5,891 bases of DNA. It comes from an uncultured Oscillospiraceae bacterium. GTDB taxonomy: Bacteria; Bacillota; Clostridia; Oscillospirales; Ruminococcaceae. The notes under the pieces were generated by a model. It was not told the DNA's origin. It was given only the letters and a program-made list of their open reading frames with translations, and did not search any database. Shown piece by piece: positions 1-5,891 of this stretch (position 1 is its first letter; each line of letters starts with the position of its first letter). Location of the stretch: contig CATNEU010000110.1 of assembly GCA_950097605.1 (NCBI GenBank), positions 1-5,891 on the forward strand, read 5' to 3'. A program made the translations under genes and the position numbers.

Positions 1-71
1 GCCCTGCCCTTCAAAAAAACTCCCCACAGCACGCCCAAGCGACAAACGAAAAACCTGTTGCTTCACGCCGC

Positions 72-1316
72 CTAGTTTGATTTTTTCATCAGCCCAAAGA
101 TCTGCGAAAGCTTGGGCGGTTTGCCATACATCAATACGCCGGCCCTGTAAATCCGGGCGGCCAATACGCCCAGCCCAGCGGTTGTCAGCAGCAAGACGGC
201 GACCGAAACGGCAATCTCCCAAACCGGCACGCTGCTCATTGCGATCCGCGTGAACATCGCCATCGGAGAGGTAAACGGGATATACGAGCAAGCGATCATC
301 AGCGGCGACTCCACGTTGCCGCTGCCCAGCGAGAACATCACCGCAAAAAATGCGAAGATGAACAAAAACGTCACGGGAAGCACCAGCGTGTTGATATCCT
401 CTGCCCGGTTTGCAAGAGAACCCAGTGCGCCGTACATAAACGCATAGATGAAAAAGCCCAGCACAAAAAACAGTACGGCATACAACAGGATCTGCAGCGG
501 CATGTCGAAAATCGACTGGATGACCGCGTTGCCCTCCCAATAGGAGCGATTGAGGTTATAAAACACAAAGCCTGAGCCGAACATCAGCGTGAATTGCACA
601 AGCCCCGCGAGGCCGGCGCCCAGCACCTTGCCGAACATCAGGTTGGTTGGCTTGGCGGAGGTGATCAGCAGCTCCATTGCCCGCGAGCTCTTCTCGTTTG
701 CAACACTCTGCGCCACCAGCTGCCCATAGAGCACGATGGCCATATACAGCGCAAAGATCAGGATATAGGTATAGAAAAAGCTCTGGGTCTGGTCCCGGCC
801 GGTTTGGATAATTTCGCTGTGCATGACCGCCGAAGAGATTGTGGCCGCTTCTGCCGCCGAAATCCCCTGCGCCTGCATGGCGTCGATGCGGTACTTGGTC
901 AGCAGCACTTCGTCGAGCACCGAAGTGGTGGCGTCGAACATCTTCTGATCCTTGACCACAAACCGGTAGGAAAGCGGGGAATCCAGCAAAACCGCACCCT
1001 GACAGCTTTCGTCGTCCACCCTCTGGCGGGCGCTGGTTTCGTCTGCCTGGGCTTCAAAGCGGTATTCCTGCCCGAGGCTCTGGTTTAAAAAGTCCGTTGT
1101 ACCGGCGGCGTCCCCGCCGGCCACATATACGGCCAGCGTCTGCTTTTCCGCCGCGTCGTTTGCGCCGTCCGTACTGTCCTGCCCGCCGGATGTAAACCGC
1201 GGAAACGAGAGCAGCACGCCCAGCACAACAACCACCGCAACGGTCAGGCCGATAAACAGCTTGCTCTTTGCATAGTTGTAAAACTCGAATCGAAGGATAC
1301 TCCAAAACTGTCTCAT
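72..1316 (-). CDS. ABC-2 type exporter permease, NatB/YhaP-like
   Basis: This is the membrane subunit of an ABC exporter, 414 residues. One hydrophobic segment lies near the N-terminus (about residues 20-39). A soluble, presumably extracytoplasmic domain follows (about 42-178). A cluster of further membrane segments comes next (about 181-203, 228-254, 274-298, 308-330, 338-358 and 366-388). This layout is typical of the ABC2_membrane_3/NatB group. Family hallmarks are visible: EKSSRAMELLITSAKP (208-223) just after the second membrane segment, YIPFTSPMAMF (345-355), and a C-terminal tail with YGKPPKL (397-403). The ATG is supported by GGAGGA six bases upstream (1323-1328). The gene starts 44 bases after the ATPase stop, so the two are almost certainly co-transcribed. 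NatAB of Bacillus exports sodium, but relatives differ and the substrate cannot be read from this sequence. No clear terminator follows within the 71 bases left. Confidence 0.93.
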   Translation of the reverse strand: MRQFWSILRFEFYNYAKSKLFIGLTVAVVVVLGVLLSFPRFTSGGQDSTDGANDAAEKQTLAVYVAGGDAAGTTDFLNQSLGQEYRFEAQADETSARQRVDDESCQGAVLLDSPLSYRFVVKDQKMFDATTSVLDEVLLTKYRIDAMQAQGISAAEAATISSAVMHSEIIQTGRDQTQSFFYTYILIFALYMAIVLYGQLVAQSVANEKSSRAMELLITSAKPTNLMFGKVLGAGLAGLVQFTLMFGSGFVFYNLNRSYWEGNAVIQSIFDMPLQILLYAVLFFVLGFFIYAFMYGALGSLANRAEDINTLVLPVTFLFIFAFFAVMFSLGSGNVESPLMIACSYIPFTSPMAMFTRIAMSSVPVWEIAVSVAVLLLTTAGLGVLAARIYRAGVLMYGKPPKLSQIFGLMKKSN

Positions 1317-1322
1317 ATGCCG

Positions 1323-1328
1323 TCCTCC
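1323..1328 (-). promoter_or_regulatory. Ribosome binding site of the ABC permease gene
   Basis: The minus strand reads GGAGGA, six bases before the ATG at 1316. This fixes the start and implies the permease is translated independently of the upstream ATPase gene. Confidence 0.85.
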
Positions 1329-1360
1329 GTATATTCCACAAAAATATCGTTTAACGAGGG

Positions 1361-2221
1361 CTAATAGACGCGGAACTCATCAAACTCCACGCCCTGTGCC
1401 GCCAGAAGCCGCAACAGCCCGGCTTTGTCCTCCACACTGCGCAGTTGCACGAGCAGACCGCCGTTTTTTTCGGACACCGAGGAGACGATCTCGCCCGCCT
1501 GCTCCGCAAGCCGGCGCAGGGCGCCCATGTCCGGCCCCGACAGCACAATACGGCTGCGGTCATAGCTGCGTTTGATCTCGCGTATGCTGCCGTCGAGGAC
1601 GATGTCGCCGCCTTTGAGGATCGCAATGTCGTCGCAGAATTCCTCGATATAGTTCATCTGGTGGCTGGAAAACAGCACGATTTTATCGTGCTGGATCAGC
1701 TCGTGCACAATGTCCTTGAGCAGCATGGCGTTGACGGGGTCCAGCCCCGAAAACGGTTCATCCAGAATCACGATCTCCGGATCGTTTAAAAGCGTGGCCG
1801 CAAGCTGTATTTTCTGCTGGTTGCCCTTGGACAGCGTGTCCAGCCGTTTGGCTGCATATTCGCCCATCTGCAACCGTTCCAGCAAGCGCATCGCGCTTTT
1901 TTTGGCCTCGGAGGCGCGCATGCCGCGCAGCTCCCCAAAGTATATTAGCTGCTCTAGAATTTGCTTTTTTGGATAAAGGCCGCGTTCTTCGGGCAGATAG
2001 CCGATTCGCACCGCCCTTGTATCGAGCGGGCGGCCGTCGAGCGTGACGTTCCCGCTGTCCGGCAGAAAAACCTGCATGACAATGCGGATGGTCGTGGTCT
2101 TGCCTGCTCCGTTGCGTCCCAGCAGACCGAGGGCGCTGCCGCTCTTCGCGGTGAAGCTGACGCCCTTCAGCACCTGCTTTTCGCCAAAGCACTTTGTGAG
2201 CGCATTTGCCGTTAACTGCAT
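1361..2221 (-). CDS. ABC exporter ATP-binding protein, NatA/YhaQ-like
   Basis: This is the cytoplasmic ATPase that powers the permease encoded immediately downstream, 286 residues from the chosen start. It shows Walker A GRNGAGKTT (35-43), signature LSKGNQQ (130-136), Walker B VILDEP (151-156), D-loop SGLD (158-161) and the switch histidine H187 in SSHQM. The Q-loop position reads GYLPEERGLYP (74-84), without the usual glutamine; this variant is common in the NatA/DrrA-like subfamily. Residues about 205-285 form the C-terminal extension seen in DrrA/NatA-type ATPases (DUF4162-like). An in-frame ATG 72 bases upstream (2293) was rejected. It lies inside the promoter spacer and adds a 24-residue stretch unlike the family, whereas the ATG at 2221 has a good RBS and begins with the normal MQLTANALTKCFG. 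All catalytic motifs are intact, so an active ATPase is expected. Confidence 0.94.
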   Translation of the reverse strand: MQLTANALTKCFGEKQVLKGVSFTAKSGSALGLLGRNGAGKTTTIRIVMQVFLPDSGNVTLDGRPLDTRAVRIGYLPEERGLYPKKQILEQLIYFGELRGMRASEAKKSAMRLLERLQMGEYAAKRLDTLSKGNQQKIQLAATLLNDPEIVILDEPFSGLDPVNAMLLKDIVHELIQHDKIVLFSSHQMNYIEEFCDDIAILKGGDIVLDGSIREIKRSYDRSRIVLSGPDMGALRRLAEQAGEIVSSVSEKNGGLLVQLRSVEDKAGLLRLLAAQGVEFDEFRVY

Positions 2222-2228
2222 CCAGTGT

Positions 2229-2235
2229 TCACTCC
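2229..2235 (-). promoter_or_regulatory. Ribosome binding site deciding the ATPase start
   Basis: The minus strand reads GGAGTGA, seven bases before the ATG at 2221. It supports this internal start over the upstream ATG at 2293. Confidence 0.75.
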
Positions 2236-2283
2236 ATTTCTTTTGTGGTTCTATAGCCGGCGGATACATTGCCCGCCTTGCCC

Positions 2284-2312
2284 ATCTTACCATGGCGGCG
2301 GCGTTTTGTAAA
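2284..2312 (-). promoter_or_regulatory. Sigma-70/SigA-type promoter of the ABC operon
   Basis: On the minus strand, TTTACA (2307-2312) and TAAGAT (2284-2289) are separated by exactly 17 bases, matching the -35 and -10 consensus at 5 of 6 and 4 of 6 positions. Transcription would begin near 2277, giving a leader of about 56 nt. It lies between the terminator of the upstream gene and the ATPase gene, as expected for an independent operon. The assignment is by pattern only. Confidence 0.6.
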
Positions 2313-2340
2313 GAAAGCCCACGCGGTAAGTCTGATTTCT

Positions 2341-2387
2341 ACAAAAAACGCGGAGAAGTGTGCCGGCCGGCGCCGCTTCCCCGCGTT
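2341..2387 (-). terminator. Intrinsic terminator after the GGDEF/EAL gene
   Basis: On the minus strand AACGCGGGGAAG (2376-2387) pairs with CTTCTCCGCGTT (2347-2358). This forms a 12-bp stem with one G-U pair and a 17-base GC-rich loop that can fold further. A run of six T follows at once (2343-2348, overlapping the end of the stem). The stem begins 13 bases after the stop codon. There is no T-run on the other side, so it should act on the minus strand only. It separates the signalling gene from the ABC operon. Confidence 0.9.
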
Positions 2388-2400
2388 ATAAATTGTCCCC

Positions 2401-4914
2401 TCAAACCGTTTGGGGAAAAACACGCTTTTCAAACTCCGCAACCTGCAGCGGTTTGGAAAAATAAAAGCCCTGCGCAACCAGGCAGCCTGCGCGCAGCAAA
2501 AACGCCGCCTGCTCGCTGGTCTCCACCCCTTCGGCAACGACGCCCAAATTCAGCCGCTTCGCCATCGAAATCGTATATTGGATCACGGTCCGTCCCTTTC
2601 TGGTGGAGACCGTCTCGTTTAAAAACTCACGGTCGAGCTTGATGACGTTGACCGGGGCGTTTTTGAGCATGTTCAGCGAGGAATACCCCGCTCCAAAATC
2701 GTCCATCGAGAATACAAAGCCTTCGCGCTGCAACTTCTGCATGGTTGCATACAGGGTTTCGGTGTCCTCTATAAAGGTGCTTTCGGTGATCTCGAGTTCC
2801 AGAAGATGCGGCGGCAGCCCATAGTGCCGCACCAGCTCGAGCAGCCGGTCGCCAAACCCCTGGTTGTACACATGGATGCGCGATACATTGACCGAAATCG
2901 GCACCGGCGTATGGCTTGCGGCAATCCAGGCCGCCAAAATCCGGCAGGCCTCCTGCCAGACATATTCGTCCAGCGGCAGGATAAACCCGTTGCGCTCAAA
3001 AAGTGGGATAAAACGGCCCGGCATCAGCAGCCCCTCTCGTGGGTGGTTCCAGCGCACAAGCGCCTCGGCGCCCACAACCGCACCGGTTCGTATGTCGTGC
3101 TTGGGCTGCAGATAGACCTCGAACTCCCGGTTATACAGCGCCTGCTCCATCTCGTTCTCAATGGTTCTCTCATCGAGTTGTTTGGCGCGCAGCGCGTCGT
3201 CGTAAAACGCCCAGGTGTGCACAAGATTGCCCTTGACAGTGTGCAGCGCCAGATTCGCGCGGTCGCACAATAGATTGACGGGCACGCCCGGGTCGTCCAC
3301 AATGCAGATGCCGAAGCTGGGGATAATCTTGTAGCCCTTTTTGTATTGCTCGAGCTTCCCGGTTATGGCCCGGGCGCGGGAGACCAGCTCGTTTTGGTCG
3401 GTAACCGGCGTGCAGACGCAGAACACATCCCCGCCGATCCGCCCGCACACATCGCCTGGAAAAAACTCCTCTGAAAGAAGCTTCGCCAAATAGCGCAGCA
3501 GCCGATCCCCCTCCTCGAAGCCAAACAGCTCGTTGATGAACTTGAACCGGTTGACGTCCACCCGGAGGATCGTGCAGCGGTTTTGTCCACCGCCGTCCAG
3601 CAGCTCCTGCACGCGCGTGGTGAAGCCCTGCTCGTTGCGCACGCCGGTGAGCATATCGTATTCCGCGCGGTATTTCAGCGCCTGCTCCGCTTTCACCGCG
3701 TCGTCCACATTGCTGATGGTACCGATAATGCGTTTCATGCCGCCGCTTTCGCTATAGGTATAGGAAAGGGAAATTTTGTACCACATAAACTGTCCGGAGG
3801 CGCACTGCAGACGGACAGTTGCTTCCGCGTGCGGCTTGTCCGGCCCCGGACGGTTCAAACAGTTCTCAAACGCCGGCAGGTCTTCCGAATAAATCACGCC
3901 GTCCTCCTGCCAGACGCGCAGAACGTCCCTTCCATCATACCGGCCGGCCAGCACAGATGGCAGGCTTTCTGAACAATATTGCTCGCCGGTATCCAGATTG
4001 CGCTCAAACACAATCGTACCGGTCTGTTCCACAATGATGCGATAGCGCTCGTTGTCTATCTTCTGCCTCTCGAGCAGCCGGTTTTGTTCGGCGATTTCAT
4101 CCGCACGTTTTTTCTCACCGATATCCATGATAAAACAAAGGTAGATTTCATCGCCCCGCTGTTTCTCTCCGGCGGGGAGCAGCGTCAGGGCGGACCAGTG
4201 GTATTCTCCGTCCTCCCAGAGCTTGCGCACTTCCAGAATCATGCTTTCGCTGCCCTGCGCAAATGTCCCCCTGATATTTCCAACCTCCAAAGACTGCAAA
4301 AAGCGCTGCTTGTCGCATGGATGGATCATCCGGGCCGAAACCTCTTCAACCGCACTGGAAAGCCTCCCGGACTCAGCCGGCGTCACATACTTTCCCTTGG
4401 TGTGGTACACAATGCGGTAGCTGTCACGCGTCAAATTCAACTCGTACAGCTCATCATAAATACTGCGCAGCGCAATGGTGTATTCGTCCGGAACCAGATG
4501 CGGCCGGTCCTCCTGCAATTCCCCGACATTTTGGAAGGTGATATACACCTTCTTCCCGTTCTGCCCGCCAAACAAAGCCCTGCTCTCCATCCAGACCTGG
4601 CGTCCATCGTAAAAATGGCAGCGGAAATGGCAGCGCGTCTGCTGTTTTCCGCTTTCGCAGGAGGCGCGCAGCGCGGATAAAGAGAGCGCGTTTGCAACCG
4701 TTTCTCGGTCCTTTTCCAGAACCTTGACAGCGAGGACCTGTTCAAACGATGCCTCGTATTCCCCCACTCTGTCCACGGGGTTGGACGCCAGCCCGGATTT
4801 CGATACATACCGGAACCTGCCGCTCTGCAAATCCACCTCTGCAACCGCGTCGCAGATTTGCCGAAATGCCTGCAAAAGCCACGGTTCAAAATCGCCTCTA
4901 GTGTCGACGTCCAT
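2401..4914 (-). CDS. PAS-GGDEF-EAL protein, predicted c-di-GMP phosphodiesterase with degenerate GGDEF
   Basis: This is a cytosolic second-messenger protein of 837 residues with no membrane segment or signal peptide. Three PAS-like regions (about 15-130, 150-265, 287-405) precede the output domains, with a charged helical linker at about 266-290. The GGDEF domain (about 415-575) opens with DMLTG (420-424) but its signature is GGDVF (494-498): the fourth, acidic position is Val. INE replaces IND (460-462), and the Arg of the RxxD inhibitory site is Phe484 (Asp487 remains). Metal-ligand Asp453 and Asp470 are kept. The EAL domain (about 585-830) looks complete: AEALVRW (616-622), Asn676, Glu708 in LEITES, MDDFGAGYSS (737-746), Lys759, Glu795 in AEGVET and Gln815 in QGFYFSKP. 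It should therefore hydrolyse c-di-GMP to pGpG, with the GGDEF domain possibly an allosteric GTP-binding module. The ATG has GAGGG seven bases upstream. The PAS ligand is unknown. Confidence 0.95.
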   Translation of the reverse strand: MDVDTRGDFEPWLLQAFRQICDAVAEVDLQSGRFRYVSKSGLASNPVDRVGEYEASFEQVLAVKVLEKDRETVANALSLSALRASCESGKQQTRCHFRCHFYDGRQVWMESRALFGGQNGKKVYITFQNVGELQEDRPHLVPDEYTIALRSIYDELYELNLTRDSYRIVYHTKGKYVTPAESGRLSSAVEEVSARMIHPCDKQRFLQSLEVGNIRGTFAQGSESMILEVRKLWEDGEYHWSALTLLPAGEKQRGDEIYLCFIMDIGEKKRADEIAEQNRLLERQKIDNERYRIIVEQTGTIVFERNLDTGEQYCSESLPSVLAGRYDGRDVLRVWQEDGVIYSEDLPAFENCLNRPGPDKPHAEATVRLQCASGQFMWYKISLSYTYSESGGMKRIIGTISNVDDAVKAEQALKYRAEYDMLTGVRNEQGFTTRVQELLDGGGQNRCTILRVDVNRFKFINELFGFEEGDRLLRYLAKLLSEEFFPGDVCGRIGGDVFCVCTPVTDQNELVSRARAITGKLEQYKKGYKIIPSFGICIVDDPGVPVNLLCDRANLALHTVKGNLVHTWAFYDDALRAKQLDERTIENEMEQALYNREFEVYLQPKHDIRTGAVVGAEALVRWNHPREGLLMPGRFIPLFERNGFILPLDEYVWQEACRILAAWIAASHTPVPISVNVSRIHVYNQGFGDRLLELVRHYGLPPHLLELEITESTFIEDTETLYATMQKLQREGFVFSMDDFGAGYSSLNMLKNAPVNVIKLDREFLNETVSTRKGRTVIQYTISMAKRLNLGVVAEGVETSEQAAFLLRAGCLVAQGFYFSKPLQVAEFEKRVFPQTV
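4613..4636 (-). repeat. 12-bp in-frame tandem duplication inside the first PAS region
   Basis: AAATGGCAGCGG is followed directly by AAATGGCAGCGC on the plus strand, so 11 of 12 bases are repeated head to tail. Read on the coding strand it gives RCHF RCHF (residues 94-101). The period is a multiple of three, so the reading frame is kept. Replication slippage is the simplest origin. Confidence 0.85.
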
Positions 4915-5058
4915 CTTTGCACCCTCTTTTCGTCATCTCGTCATATAAAAGTCCCGCTTTTCCAAAGCATCGTATATTTAAATTTGTACATTGCCGTTTC
5001 GAAAATATTGCTGCTATTGAACCATCATCTGCGTTAAAAGGTATTTTGTGTATATACA
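4915..5058 (-). promoter_or_regulatory. Long 5' leader of the GGDEF/EAL gene
   Basis: If transcription starts near 5058, the mRNA has about 144 nt before the ATG at 4914. It is AT-rich and contains a small hairpin, GCTTT-GGA-AAAGC, about 50 bases before the start. The RBS (GAGGG, 4922-4926) closes the region. I looked for the conserved parts of the c-di-GMP (GEMM) riboswitch and did not recognise them, and no terminator-type hairpin with a T-run is present. It may simply be an unstructured leader. Confidence 0.4.
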
Positions 5059-5064
5059 GTAAGT

Positions 5065-5093
5065 ATTATACCAATCCAGCCGACACAGGTCAA
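5065..5093 (-). promoter_or_regulatory. Strong SigA-type promoter with extended -10 for the GGDEF/EAL gene
   Basis: On the minus strand TTGACC (5088-5093, 5 of 6 consensus) and a perfect TATAAT (5065-5070) are spaced by 17 bases. TGG directly precedes the -10 and supplies the TGn extended -10 element. Predicted start of transcription is near 5058. A short inverted repeat, CAGGT-CA-ACCTG (5086-5097), covers the -35 and could be an operator. This is the best promoter in the window and implies substantial vegetative expression unless it is repressed. Confidence 0.8.
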
Positions 5094-5112
5094 CCTGGTC
5101 CGCGGCCTTGCC

Positions 5113-5129
5113 TATGAAACATATTCATA
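5113..5129. repeat. AT-rich palindrome upstream of the GGDEF/EAL promoter
   Basis: TATGAA (5113-5118) and TTCATA (5124-5129) are inverted copies around ACATA. The site lies about 55-71 bases upstream of the predicted transcription start, a usual position for an activator site. It could equally be chance in AT-rich DNA. Confidence 0.35.
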
Positions 5130-5158
5130 TTTTCTGATTCTGTGCGAGATGCCGATTC

Positions 5159-5171
5159 GCCGGATACCGGC
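5159..5171. repeat. Small GC hairpin downstream of the DNRLRE gene
   Basis: GCCGG and CCGGC flank a three-base loop, 16 bases after the DNRLRE stop codon. No T-run follows on the minus strand, so it is not a standard intrinsic terminator. It may protect the 3' end of the message or be incidental. Confidence 0.3.
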
Positions 5172-5186
5172 TGCTCCTCCTTGCCT

Positions 5187-5768
5187 CTAGTATTCCACTT
5201 TCACCTCGCAGTCTACCAGCGAGAGGGGCCTTGCCGAACAGGGAACGTCGAACAGAAGCCGCAGCTTTGGGCGAATCGCTTCCATACCGTTTTGATGCGA
5301 AGCATACGTCGTAAGCGGCGCACACCACCCTCCCGTCACAAGCAGTCCTTTGTTCTCCGTCTGTCCTCCAATCCAGGCCCGCACAATGGAAGTGACGTCC
5401 ACCTCGGTGCAGCAGTGTGCGGCGTCCTGCCAAAAACCGACGCCTAAATCCGGCAAAACCCCCTGGCAAAGCGCCGCACCGCCATAAGGGCTGAAAAACA
5501 CCGAAAGCGGGTAAACACTATACCCCGCCAACCGGTCTCTCCCGCTACTCTGCAGGCACCCGTAGATAGCAGGCACCCTATACAAAAGGAGCTTGGCCTG
5601 CCGAAGATGCTGCATCTGCAAACCCGGCGGCAGTGAAAAAAACAGATACAGCAAATAGTCGCAGCAGTTGCTCCATCCCACATACAGCTTTTCACTGTCA
5701 AGTGGCATGTAAAAGCGGTTGGCAGCGCAACTGGCCGATTCCCGGCATTTTAAATCTACAATATACAT
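5187..5768 (-). CDS. Stand-alone DNRLRE (CBM96-like) domain protein, cysteine-rich
   Basis: This 193-residue protein is nearly all one DNRLRE-type beta-sandwich. Family features in order: LYVGWSN (28-34); DYLLYLFFSLP (37-47), like the usual 'yl+Fdlp' strand; the RQAKLLLYRV strand (56-65); EVDVTSIVRAWIGGQTENKGLLV (122-144), matching the family pattern of a D-V-T helix, W, G, N-G and L; and RPKLRLLFDV (166-175) as the last strand. A short tail (176-193) follows. DNRLRE domains usually sit in large secreted or surface proteins. Here the domain is alone and has no signal peptide. Eleven cysteines, including two CC pairs (35-36, 119-120), are unusual for its size and would suit disulfide cross-linking. 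The ATG has AGGAGG six bases upstream (5775-5780). The domain is recognised by motif pattern; ligand and location are unknown. A spore-coat role is inference. Confidence 0.85.
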   Translation of the reverse strand: MYIVDLKCRESASCAANRFYMPLDSEKLYVGWSNCCDYLLYLFFSLPPGLQMQHLRQAKLLLYRVPAIYGCLQSSGRDRLAGYSVYPLSVFFSPYGGAALCQGVLPDLGVGFWQDAAHCCTEVDVTSIVRAWIGGQTENKGLLVTGGWCAPLTTYASHQNGMEAIRPKLRLLFDVPCSARPLSLVDCEVKVEY

Positions 5769-5769
5769 G

Positions 5770-5819
5770 GGCTCCCTCCTGTCTTTCTATCTATACAATA
5801 GAATATGCATTTGGGAGCC
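5770..5819. repeat. Inverted repeat spanning the DNRLRE gene leader and touching its RBS
   Basis: GGCTCCC (5770-5776) and GGGAGCC (5813-5819) are perfect 7-bp inverted copies, 36 bases apart. On the minus strand the arm nearest the gene covers the last two G of the AGGAGG ribosome binding site and the bases up to the ATG. A transcript starting upstream of 5819 could fold and mask the RBS; one starting inside the repeat could not. Confidence 0.5.
5775..5780 (-). promoter_or_regulatory. Ribosome binding site of the DNRLRE gene
   Basis: A perfect AGGAGG lies six bases before the ATG at 5768. It fixes the start and shows that the gene is meant to be well translated. Confidence 0.85.
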
Positions 5820-5825
5820 TCTTGT
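5799..5825 (-). promoter_or_regulatory. Possible SigK/SigE-like sporulation promoter of the DNRLRE gene
   Basis: The minus strand has CATATTCTA (5799-5807), matching the CATAnnnTA -10 element known for late mother-cell sigma factors. AC lies 16 bases upstream (5824-5825), as in the SigK -35. Transcription would start near 5792, leaving a leader of about 24 nt that includes the RBS. No good SigA hexamer pair was found here; TATAGA at about 5793 lacks a -35 partner. The motif carries little information, so this is tentative. Confidence 0.35.
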
Positions 5826-5864
5826 TCTGTTGAACATTTCCAAAGGCGCGGAATAGAATGTACC

Positions 5865-5888
5865 AGACGTTCCTCTGCACAGACGTCT
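5865..5888. repeat. Inverted repeat at the window edge
   Basis: AGACGT occurs at 5865-5870 and again at 5881-5886 within the 8-bp palindrome AGACGTCT (5881-5888), so the two can pair as a 6-bp stem around a 12-base loop. The window ends three bases later, so its role (terminator of an unseen gene, operator, or chance) cannot be judged. Confidence 0.3.
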
Positions 5889-5891
5889 ATA

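Noticed and set aside
13..19. T-run on the minus strand downstream of the permease gene as a possible terminator
   Set aside because: The bases just before it are G-rich and have no complementary partner upstream, so no stem forms. The nearby AAGCGACA/TGTTGCTT repeat (37-63) pairs fully only on the plus strand and is not followed by T residues.
594..1088. Plus-strand frame of 164 codons opposite the permease gene, and similar long plus-strand frames opposite 2401-4914
   Set aside because: They lie wholly antisense to confidently identified genes, lack family motifs and ribosome binding sites, and reflect third-position GC bias.
4915..5060. c-di-GMP (GEMM) riboswitch ahead of the GGDEF/EAL gene
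   Set aside because: A natural place for one, but I could not find its conserved stems or the GNRA tetraloop and receptor arrangement, and there is no expression-platform terminator.
4917..5117. Plus-strand frame of 66 codons in the intergenic region
   Set aside because: It has only a TTG start, no RBS and low-complexity content, and it runs across the promoter and leader of the GGDEF/EAL gene.
5170..5185. AAGGAGGAG on the minus strand after the DNRLRE stop as the RBS of a further small gene
   Set aside because: No ATG, GTG or TTG lies at a usable distance. The first downstream ATG codons are about 50 bases away and lead to short frames that run into the next promoter.
5125..5186. Extension of the DNRLRE protein past its TAG as a disrupted longer gene
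   Set aside because: Reading through the stop gives a short arginine-rich stretch that ends after about 24 codons and does not resemble a further domain. The last DNRLRE strand is complete before the stop, so truncation is not indicated.
5823..5836. TGTTC-N4-GAACA inverted repeat as a LexA (SOS) box
   Set aside because: The Gram-positive SOS box is GAAC-N4-GTTC; here the half-sites are in the opposite order. It remains a short palindrome overlapping the putative -35 with no assignable regulator.

Overview
The window is moderately GC-rich bacterial DNA with all four supported genes on the minus strand. Strong AGGAGG-type ribosome binding sites, vegetative-type promoters, a stand-alone DNRLRE-domain protein and a PAS/GGDEF/EAL signalling protein suggest a Gram-positive Clostridia member, perhaps of the Oscillospiraceae/Ruminococcaceae type. 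That placement is inference from gene style only; no rRNA or marker gene is present.

Transcription runs right to left. (1) At 5187-5768 is a 193-residue, cysteine-rich, leaderless protein that is essentially one DNRLRE (CBM96-like) beta-sandwich domain. It has a strong RBS, a sequence resembling a sporulation SigK/SigE promoter, and an inverted repeat touching the RBS. (2) A 272-bp intergenic region (4915-5186) holds a near-consensus extended -10 promoter, small palindromes and a leader of about 144 nt. (3) At 2401-4914 is an 837-residue cytosolic c-di-GMP protein: three PAS-like sensor regions, a GGDEF domain with a damaged active site (GGDVF, no inhibitory RxxD) and an EAL domain with every catalytic residue in place. 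It is most likely a phosphodiesterase. An intrinsic terminator follows directly. (4) At 72-2221 is a two-gene ABC exporter operon of the NatA/NatB (YhaQ/YhaP) type, with its own promoter at 2284-2312: the ATPase first, then the membrane permease.

The genes form three separate transcription units. ATPase and permease clearly work together as one exporter. The EAL protein would lower c-di-GMP in response to whatever its PAS domains sense. The DNRLRE protein may be a surface or spore-coat component. Nothing in the sequence directly links the three units. No mobile element, CRISPR array, tRNA or rRNA was seen.

The most notable points are the split between the degenerate GGDEF and intact EAL domains, an in-frame 12-bp tandem duplication in the first PAS region, and the cysteine-rich DNRLRE protein with its sporulation-like promoter. 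I found no convincing wholly new system.
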